Below are positions 56,134 through 64,000 of a stretch of DNA of 64,000 nucleotides, one piece after another; position 1 is the first letter of the stretch; the number at the start of each line of letters is the position of its first letter. Both the position numbers and the translations under genes were made by a program. The stretch spans positions 3,822,971-3,886,970 of the forward strand of contig JANPYM010000001.1 in assembly GCA_025890175.1 (NCBI GenBank), in the 5' to 3' direction. The notes under the pieces are model-generated. The model worked only from the letters and a program-made list of their open reading frames with translations. It was not told where the DNA came from and searched no databases. The DNA is from Ciborinia camelliae. Taxonomy: Eukaryota; Ascomycota; Leotiomycetes; Helotiales; Sclerotiniaceae.

Positions 56134-56998
56134 TTGGGATGAAGTAGTCAGTGATGGAACTTGAGTGGATGAACTGATTATTCGGAGCGATTTACATTAA
56201 GTCTACGGATGGGACAGTGTGTAGTTGAGTTACACTGACCATGGCATATATGGTGCGAGTCAGTAGCATATTGAAGTAATCTTTGGGTGGTCGGACAATT
56301 TACAGAATTGGGAATAATAACGTTAAGGGCTATTACGCTAGGCATATTATCATAAGGCGAGGAAGCACACATTATCCACAGCCTGATTTCATCTCAATAA
56401 TGCCCATATTGATGTTGATACTCGCTTAACTTTCCAGAAGTCGAGGAAGTTCTCTCAATTCCTAAAACTAAAAGATCCTCGCCTTGACATTGAACTTACT
56501 TTCTCCTTGCTAATTTTATAGATCGGATGGGATCTTGCCTGCTGTACTATACTGTACTGTACTGTAGGTTAGTACACGATATTGAAAGGACTGAAATTCT
56601 TGATAAATGCATGGAATGTTAGGATCAGTAAGTTTTGTTACGTTTTGTTTCGTTTCATTACTGTTAAGTGTTATAAGTTAGTTCTTAACTGAAACCGAAA
56701 TTGGAATCATCATCCTATTCCCAAATCTCTTATACAGACATTCACTCACTCTATGGCATGAGGTGCGATAATATGATATAATACATCCATTCATCTCCAC
56801 GGAATCACATCACATCACTCCAGAGTGATGATAAGTGATGATGACGTTGTTTCGGTCGATAGGCCATCCATCTCCTTAAAATCCACCCGAGCACCTTGAA
56901 CTTAAACTTCAATTTCAACTTCAATTTCAAAACCCTAATCAGATCTTCTGTTTTCGTTTCCATTTCCATTTTCAGTTCCAGTCCAGTATCTCCTCCTC
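56134..56998. other. Convergent intergenic region
   Basis: Between the stops of PEX5 and the SAT4-like gene. A short (TACTG)n tract at about 56546-56564 and GTTTC/GTTTT runs near 56637-56657 are the only notable sequence. No gene. Confidence 0.65.
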
Positions 56999-58822
56999 TT
57001 AGGCTCCTCCTCTTACTCTCACACCATAATCAAAATCATCATCATAATCATCCTCCCCTTTCTTCTTCATACCAGCATGTTCATGTTCATGTACATATGC
57101 ATCTTCGTATTCGATGCTGAAATCTTGCTGGATGGTTATTCCTTTTTGCTCTTGCTCTTGTTCTTGGGTTTGCGTTTGAGTATGAGTGTGGCTGTGAGTA
57201 CGAGTATGAGTTCGAGTATGACTCTGACCATGAGTATGGCCCAACGAACTATATCTCCGAGTCGTGGGCCACGGCGATCTAAATAGCTGTCCTATGCGGG
57301 GATCTCCATGTGCTTGTATACGTGCGTGTTCTGGATGTGGAAGTGGATGTGGATGTGGAAGGGGAAATATCGTATGCATAGGATTGGGTGTTTGGATATG
57401 GTTATGGATTCTTGGGGTTGGTTTTGGTTTTTCTCTTCCTTTTCCTTTCGCGGATAAAGATGCCGGTGAAGATACTGGTAAAGATAAAGATAAAGGTACC
57501 GGTCCACGAAGCCCTTCCCTCCCACCCATTTCCCTCTCAAGGTAACCATGTCCAAGACCATCCTCCAGCTCCTGACCCCTCACAACCAGCACCCCGCTAT
57601 TCCCGCCCGCGAGCCGCGTGTCGCTGGAAGTAATCGTGGACGTGGAGGTCCAGGGGCGCGGACGGGTCATCGTGAGGTAGAGGGCGCGGTAGGCGGGGAG
57701 ACAGGAGGCCATGAGATATACGCCGCCTTCGACGATGGAGTAGGCGCAGAGTTCGATCGCCGTCCATGTTACGTCTTCCGCGGGTCGTATGTGCCAGAAG
57801 GCTGCGAAGCGGAGGATGGATGTTATGAGGCCTCTGATGGTCTATTAGTCAGATTACGATACAATATCTCCACTCGGCTCAAATTGCATCTCGTGATGAT
57901 GTGGATGTGAAAATCCCAATCTCTTGATGAAGATGATAACGAAGAAGAGAAAGAAGAAAAGAAAGAAAGAATGAATGAAAAAAACTCCAGTGACTTACAA
58001 ACTTCCCGCCAAAAAAGTAACGCCCACGCCCGCCTTATCCCTCCACCCCATCTGCGTGGCCCAAATAGCCGGAATCGGCAAACCCAACATCAGCACATCG
58101 GTCCCCACATTCGGCAAGCTAGCCCACCTCCAATACGCATTCTGATCCAAGCAAGTGCGCTTGCCCTCGACATGTTTATCCCACAGATACTGCAGAGGCA
58201 CGCATTGCGCGACATTCGCAATGATGTTAGCGAGGGCGGTGGCGAGGATAATGGCGGTGATGAGGTGGGAAGCGCGACGCTGCCATTTGACGACGAAGAT
58301 GCGGAGGAAGAGGGAGAGCATGGTGAGTTTGGGGAGGGTGATGGAGAGGATGTACAGGATTGCGAAGGTGATTTCCATTTTGAGGAAGGTGGGGAGGGTG
58401 GCGGGGTGCGTGGAGAGGATGTAGATGAGATGATGGCCGGCGTAGACGTATTTGGTGCCGGCTATGAGTGACAAATTTGAGCTTGCATTCTTTCCGAGCA
58501 TGAGGATGGCATGGTTTCAACTTGTATGGGTGGGTGTTGGAGAATGAGAATACGGAGATGTAATGTAATGTAATGTGATATAATCTGACGTACCCAAAGA
58601 AATAGCACTCATAGCTAGATTACACCCCAGCCCCAGAGCCGTAAACCATTCTTCCCTCCTCCATCTCCTCTTCCTCTGACCAACATAACTCGCCACGAAA
58701 CTCAACGCCACGAAAATGATCTCGGCGGCTATAAACACAGACGCGACAGCCACCAATCTATTCCCCGAAAACTCATCCAGAGTTCTGGGAGGGGGGAATT
58801 CTTCAGTAGAAGAAGAGGCCAT
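56999..58822 (-). CDS. SAT4/rhodopsin-like seven-segment integral membrane protein
   Basis: Three exons on the minus strand: 58822-58594, 58461-57999 and 57833-56999, giving 508 residues. Members of this large fungal family are multi-pass proteins related to PTH11-type receptors; individual functions are mostly unknown. Seen: an N-terminal segment VAVASVFIAAEIIFVALSFV, FTALGLGCNLAMSAISLG, KMEITFAILYILSITLPKLTML, SLFLRIF, LATALANIIANVAQCVPLQYLWD (a typical family motif with the C-x-P-x-xYxW-type element), ASLPNVGTDVLMLGLPIPAIW, and ITSILRFAAFWHI and CAYSIVEGGVYLMASCLPAYR, the usual end of the membrane core. The C-terminal tail is low-complexity: basic, then a His-Thr repeat (HTHGQSHTRTHTRTHSH), a Gln-Glu run and an acidic end. 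The tail repeats come from GAGTATGAGT-like microsatellites. Exon joins restore the family motifs. Confidence 0.85.
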
Positions 58823-59873
58823 GATCCATAAGAAACGATGAAGATACGAATATATGAATATACCCGAGTAGTTCGTCAGAAGAGAAATGATGGATCCAAT
58901 TTATTGCAGGAATATGATCCAGGCATTACGTTCCCCAGTATCATATAATATACCAGTACTCCAGGTAACACGAACGCAAAGCCAAGGCAAAGACGAGCCT
59001 ACGCCACTCCAAAATCCATGAAAGGAGATATGGTATGATATAGCACATGCAAGAGGCCCCGCAATTCCACGATATATATCCTCATACTGAAGAGGATGCA
59101 TGAAGAAGAGTGCAAAGCCAGCAAAAAAGGTGTGTGAATATCCCACACGCAAACGCTCAACCAATATCCCTCTCAATTCCACACAACCAAGCACCTAACA
59201 AATCCATTTCTTCCACCCACCAAACTGGAATCATCCACAGAAATATTGAAGAAAAATGCAGGTGCGTGGTGTTTGTGTGATCTCTGCCACGGTCCAGCAT
59301 CGCAGGAATAGTATGCTGGTTAATTTCCATGTGGTGCGACCACCCATGGAAGGAGGATGCTAGATTCGGTACATTCGCCGAAGCGAGGTGTGATTGAAGA
59401 CTGGTGTGCACACACACTTATATATTGTAGATGAGATGATTGAGCACTTTGAGTTGACATCATCCAATTGAAATCGCGGGGTGTGGTTATTTTTGACTAA
59501 AAATCAACAGTTGGGAATTTGCCACGGAAATTGCATTGATGGAAAGTAGTTTGGTAGTATTGTCTTTTGAGAGTTGTAAAGAGTTTTCGCAATTCTTCAT
59601 TTCAGTTTGTGCATTGAAGGCATCTCAATTCTCCATTTTAGTTTGTACATTAAAGATAGTGTCTATAATGGCACCTGTCTGTACTACTGTTTGCTCTCGC
59701 ATAGCCGTTTAAATCCTGCTGTAAACCAATACTTATGCAATCTATACGCTGAGTAATTCCATTCCTGTACTTAAAATATACAACATGCTAAGGCAATTAA
59801 CCCGGGAACTACACGTCATGAACAAGAACAAGCGAAGTCCCGGACCTCCTATAAACTTGCTGCGAATTTACCA
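58823..59873. other. Intergenic region, no supported gene
   Basis: Minus-strand frames at 58901-59194 and 59157-59417 lack a good start and any domain. Nothing else is visible except likely promoter of the SAT4-like gene. Confidence 0.55.
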
Positions 59874-61711
59874 TTAGTACAGCTTTACAAACAAGACAAT
59901 ATCAGGCATACCTTTGTAATGAGCATGATACCTCTCACCCTCCCTAATGTGTCGAGCACGTGGAGTCCTTATCAATATTAGCAATATATCAATATCTTTA
60001 ATATGAAAACTTTACCATGAAATTTCTTAATGCACCGATCGACAGCAACTTGATCTTCCCAGTTGACATAGCAGACATCGCTAGGTGATGGGATACGTCT
60101 TTTACTACTAGCCGCAGTTGAAATGGCAAAATGAGAATGCTTGATCATGTGGATAACTGCCGACTCAAACAAACAGTAGCCCGGTGTATGAAATTTGACC
60201 ATGCGTAGAATGTCTGGGTCTTCACAATCCTGTTGCTTATTTAGCTTATCTGCACAAACTAATAATACTAAGTATTAACGAGACTTACTGATCGTGGGTT
60301 TTTTCCGTTGAACCTGAAGATTCTGAGTATGTCTAAATGGTACAGATTTCCTTTCTCGTCCCGCACGAGACGATCGGCTGCTGAAATTGGGCCCTGAGAC
60401 TGAGACAATTTCAAGTCTGTGTTAGAGGTCCTCTGCGAGTCTTCCAAAACTTCTCCCCTAGGTTCAGTAGAGACAACTTCCGTTGGCGAAAGAGCTAGTC
60501 CATCTTGATTCCCATCACCCTCTTTCTCATTAAATTTGAATTTCCATTCATTTAATATCCGCCATTCTTTAGTATACACCATCTCCAAAGCGTCATCTTT
60601 TGGTAGCCACTTACGTACTTTCGGGTTTTGACTTAAAACTATCCGCAGATCGGGATGCAATAATTGCTGAGGATTGCACTCTGGATACGACTTGATCATT
60701 TTTTCCAATATTTCAGACTTATGAACAAGTAGGAATGGTACCAAGTAGAAATTGGAAGGTTTGCGTGCAAAGCTTATAATGATCTTGCTAGAGTCGATTG
60801 GGGGCTCCTCAAGGTCTATCAATCGATACTCTTTACCCTCAGAGCCCAGTTCAACCTCAGAGCTTACTTCAGCCTCAGAGCTTACTTCAACCTCGGAGCT
60901 CAGATCAACCTCAGAACTCAGATCAATCTCAGAGCTTACTTCAACCTCGGAGCTCAGATCAACCTCAGAACTCAGTTCAATCTCAGAGCTTACTTCAACC
61001 TCGGAGTTCAGATAAACCTCGGAGATAAGTTCAGCAACAGGGCTCACAGCCGCCCTATCAGTTTTATCAACATCTTCTAATCCTCTTCGCAGACGGTTCG
61101 GCTTCTTGATCTCCATCGGGAGCATATTGAGCTTCTCCAGCGACTGTTCGTTTTTTAGACTGCTGGCCGACATTTTCCGACGAACTAGAAGCCACAGAGC
61201 CAAGATGATCCGCCCAGGTAGGAGCTCCGTTGATATGAGGAGCGACGGGTTGAGGCACCCAGATTGAACTGCTGCTCTGAACAACCGTGGGGGGATGGAA
61301 CGCCTCGGTGAGAGCTCCGCTACCGTTGGAAGTGGCGGGCGACGGTTGCGTCGTTGTGGGTGTCGGAGTTGCAAAGCAACTACCGTGCACTTGTTGTTCG
61401 TGGGAAAGGGGGCGGTCAGGTGCTGAATGAGGTCTTGAATGAGGGTTTGAAAGAGGCATGAACATAGACTGTCGAGTCAACTGTGGACGAGCCGTAGCAC
61501 CTGCAGCACCACACCCACGATACGCGTCGTACGCGGCTGAAGGGATGTCGCCACCTGCCAAACGAGAATTAGATTGTCCTAGACAATTCCGGGCTTCTAA
61601 ATGTGGAGGAGCGAAATCGATGACTCGAGGGCCGTTGAGATCTGCAACAGGACGACACAGGCAGTAGAATTGCGAACCACAAATCGGGCATGCGTATTGG
61701 GCTGGGCACAT
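59874..61711 (-). CDS. Unknown protein with 18-bp coding minisatellite; exon structure uncertain
   Basis: Working minus-strand model: 61711-61324, 61184-60289, 60229-60036 and 59967-59874, giving 523 residues. I do not recognise a family. Seen: an N-terminal zinc-finger-like MCPAQYACPICGSQFYCLC, a polar Ser/Pro/Gln region, then a run of about ten hexapeptides (SSEVEV, SSEIDL and variants) encoded by 18-bp tandem repeats, then a better conserved-looking C-terminal half (KIIISFARKPSNFYLVPFLL, HPDLRIVLSQNP, YTKEWRILNEW, LDILRIFRFNGKNPRSDCED, DVCYVNWEDQVAV). The second intron (GTAAGT...AACAG) is clear. The first (GTAGCG...TTCTAG) is weak: the upstream frame stays open to 61067 (ending KRIRRC) while overlapping the start of the downstream frame, so there may be two genes or a frameshift. 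The last intron has an alternative that ends the protein at 59978. Treat ends with caution. Confidence 0.5.
60851..61030. repeat. 18-bp coding minisatellite, about ten copies
   Basis: Ten 18-bp units of the form TCAACCTCGGAGCTCAGA (plus-strand reading), with regular two-type alternation, plus one degenerate copy at about 60833-60850. Copies encode hexapeptides such as SSEVEV on the minus strand and never break frame. Confidence 0.93.
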
Positions 61712-62384
61712 GATAGTTGGAGGAAAGTCGGGGCGCAGCAATACGTTCCCATAGATAAATATTGCTATTGGATAATTGCAAGAAAGTTGTGGTATATTGA
61801 TACGTGCTAGTAGATAGATATTGTTGGCAAGGTTAATGATGGTTGTATGGAGAGGAGAAATGGGAGATGCTTGACACGAATATAAACAAGAAGACAGCCT
61901 TCGGTCATCGTTTAGCTACATAAGGAAGGAGCCGCTTGACTCGCCCCAGTAAATAATTGGTAGCTTGAGAGTATAATGCTCTTTCCTGGGACAATCAAAG
62001 CTGAAAATTTAGACCCGGAAGGAAATGCCCCGTAAAAATATTCGCATCACCACCTCCTCCGGAGAATATTTGAGATTCAAAACATGCAAGATATCAACAA
62101 GCCACGATGAAGTTAAATGTAATGTTTGTATTCAGATTGGGTATCGCCTGCTAGCCTATTTGCGTTCAGCAAAGTACAGCCGCAACTGAGTATGAAACTA
62201 AAATTTATGCTAGTGTATCTCAAGAGATGCGAATATGATATCAAATGCCCCATTAGTATTCGTTTGATGAATGCAAATCGCTAATCCGTATCACAACCGG
62301 AGCACAAGACGTGCAAGATATCTGAGATCGGTATATCTGATCTGGTGGTACCGTCGTCCATGCTTGTGGTTAGCATTAACTTGA
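61712..62384. other. Intergenic region upstream of the minisatellite gene
   Basis: Between the start of the gene at 59874-61711 and the stop of the three-RRM gene, both on the minus strand. No supported frame; the 161-codon frame at 62291-62776 is an out-of-frame shadow of the RRM gene. Confidence 0.6.
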
Positions 62385-63631
62385 TTAAGAATCTCTATCG
62401 TTCTTTCCTCTCCATCCTCTGGTAGGAGTTTCGCTCTGCTTGGATTGACCGCTCGACAAACTAGGCTTGACCCTAATTTTTCCACCCCATTTCTCAGACC
62501 AGTCCAGGTTGACAATCGCTCCATCAGCCTCTTGACTATCTTGTAGTTCAACAAAACAGAAATGGCTGTTGCCTTCTCTAGGCTCTCGTGGAGAGCACAG
62601 CTTGCTGACCCACTTAACGTTGTACTCGCTGAAGAGCTCTTTGATTTCTGCTTCGGTCGCTGACTCATCGCCGAAATCTGGCAAACCACCAACGTAGATT
62701 CTCTGTTTCTCAACAACCTTGCCTGAGACTCCTCCAGATGCACGGCTGACTTTAAGACCCCACTCATTGCCATCAAACATCTTCACTGCGTCGTTGACTT
62801 GAGTATTATTGGCAAGATCAACAAAACAGTAGTAGTGGTTACCACCTTCCTCAACTTTTGAAGGGTGTGGAGAGATCAATTTGCTAACAACTTCAACATC
62901 AAATCCTTCGAAAATTTCTCGGATCTTGCGGTTTGCGGTTTCTTGATCATCAATTCTTGGCAATCCTCCAACGTAAAGTCTTCGGCCATCCTGGGAAGAA
63001 GTGTCTACTTGACGTTGAGAAGGCTCAGAGGTCTTCCAGCGATCATTGGTGCTGAGGGGAGACTCTGATGATGATGCCTGTGGACGAGAGCTGCCTGCGT
63101 TGAGTTAGTCGGAGATATCAGACTTGGCCCGCTATTCTAGATTCACTCACGGTCTGATCTCACACCAGGCTTAACTCTGAGTGTACGGTTTTTAAATTCT
63201 TGACCATCGTAGCGATTCAAAGCTTCATCCGCCATATCCTTGGTGGTGAAGGTGACGAAGCAATAACCGGGGTTGCGCTTGGTCATGGAATCGATGGACA
63301 TATGGACCGTTCGAGATTCACGTGGAACATCTTGGAAAATGGTTTCAATATCCTCTGGGGTGGTGTCATAGCTCAAGTTGCCCACGTAGATGCGTCGACC
63401 TTCCTCAATGGCCTTGTCCGACTCTGTGAGTTGTGAAGATTTTCTTGGCGAGTCGGGTGCCTCGTTTCGAGAAAATCTCCCCTGGCTGGGTCGATCACCA
63501 CCATCTTTACCATCTCTCCCACCAGTTTGTCCACCGCCACGATTTCGCGAAGAAGACCATGGAGAAACTCTCTCTTCGCCACTTGGGCTCTGAGGAGGAT
63601 CTTGCTTAACACGCCAGTTGTTGGAGAACAT
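62385..63631 (-). CDS. Three-RRM RNA-binding protein
   Basis: Two exons on the minus strand: 63631-63151 and 63094-62385, giving 396 residues. Seen: a Gly/Arg/Ser-rich N-terminus (RNRGGGQTGGRDGKDGGDR), RRM1 (RRIYVGNLSYDTTPEDIETI; RNP1-like NPGYCFVTF), a short linker, RRM2 (RRLYVGGLPRIDDQETANRK; HYYCFVDL) and RRM3 (QRIYVGGLPDFGDESATEAE; SHFCFVEL), then a short basic tail. RRM2 and RRM3 are more alike than either is to RRM1 and look like an internal duplication. Splicing uses GTGAGT and CTAACTCAACGCAG and gives RSDRSSRPQASS. The ATG at 63631 (MFSNNWRVKQDPP) is preferred to upstream in-frame non-ATG codons. The arrangement recalls heterokaryon-type or translation-associated RRM proteins, but no orthologue is claimed. 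Confidence 0.9.
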
Positions 63632-64000
63632 ATTGGCGTTTGTGAGTTTTGAGATTGTTGAGTTGGGAAGCAAATTTGAATTCGTGGGATTTTGGGTTTG
63701 AAGAGAGAAATACTTCACGGTCTATGGATATCAAGAATGACAAAAAAAAATGGAGTCGAAGTTGAGAAATTCTTCGTGATTGATTTTTCAAGATGGCAAA
63801 CAAAATTTTCCGCGCGAAACAACCTAGAAAAGGGAGCACGGCACGTGATTTGTTACAATTATCTTTCGCTTATCGAGACCGCCCGGCAGTATTAATTTTT
63901 TCGATAATCTTTATCGATCACCCCGCCATGACAATTGCATTGGATGACACCAGAGAATCAGTACGCACAATTGCAGAGTTGAAAATGGCCACAAATACTA
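63632..64000. promoter_or_regulatory. Upstream region of three-RRM gene with CACGTG
   Basis: CACGTG lies at 63842-63847, about 210 bp upstream of the start codon. No gene is visible before the window edge. Confidence 0.4.

Noticed and set aside
58901..59417. Two hydrophobic or Trp-rich minus-strand frames
   Set aside because: No ATG at a sensible position, no shared splice solution, no domain.

Overview
The window is nuclear DNA of a filamentous ascomycete (Pezizomycotina). Genes are single and scattered over both strands, with short 50-140 nt GT-AG introns that usually carry a CTAAC- or CTRAY-like branch site. Almost all recognisable proteins have fungal-type architectures: a Zn2Cys6 regulator, SEY1, CHZ1, a UGA4-type permease, a Dal5-type MFS carrier and a SAT4/rhodopsin-like membrane protein. 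A Leotiomycete (Sclerotiniaceae-like) source is my inference from overall protein style and the AT-leaning intergenic DNA; I could not test it. There is no operon structure, CRISPR array, rRNA or intact tRNA gene.

Layout: 1-2125 no supported gene; 2126-3180 APC15-like APC/C subunit (+); 3181-6608 intergenic DNA holding a 640-bp AT-rich inverted-repeat element (4084-4723); 6609-7719 BET1 SNARE (-); 8554-9009 CHZ1 H2A.Z chaperone (-), divergent from AMP deaminase (9518-13105, +); 13892-16710 Zn2Cys6 transcription factor (+); 17658-18221 hexanucleotide satellites; 18535-21372 SEY1 ER-fusion GTPase (-); 22536-24400 GABA/amino-acid permease (+); 24706-25662 charged nuclear-type protein (-), divergent from succinyl-CoA ligase beta (26035-27526, +); 27702-28222 small membrane protein (-), next to a 10-N assembly gap; 30321-33326 rhodanese plus tyrosine-phosphatase gene (-); 33327-38186 a long repeat-rich intergenic desert; 38187-40221 MFS transporter (+); 40222-41922 microsatellites; 41923-44278 REX1 exonuclease (-), divergent from a Mis18/Yippee-domain protein (45003-47489, +); 49005-50912 SET-MYND protein (-); 51030-51423 a hidden three-exon small gene (-); 52061-53148 a two-RRM protein whose start codon is split by an intron (+); 54107-56133 PEX5 (+); 56999-58822 SAT4-like membrane protein (-); 59874-61711 unknown protein with an 18-bp coding minisatellite (-); 62385-63631 three-RRM protein (-).

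The genes do not form one pathway. They are mostly housekeeping: cell cycle and chromatin (APC15, CHZ1, Mis18-like, SET), secretory and ER membranes (BET1, SEY1), purine and TCA metabolism (AMD1, LSC2), RNA processing (REX1, RRM proteins), peroxisome import (PEX5) and transport. No biosynthetic cluster or defence system is visible.

The most interesting signals are the TA-flanked foldback element whose ends match the palindromic CCTACCTAGGTAGG-type motif scattered through the intergenic DNA; the split ATG; very short first coding exons (2, 7 and 11 nt in three genes); two stop-free, multiple-of-three introns in the Mis18-like gene; the hidden 88-aa gene; and low-complexity insertions inside the phosphatase catalytic domain. 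All exon joins were read by eye from splice signals and reading-frame continuity; none is confirmed by transcripts.
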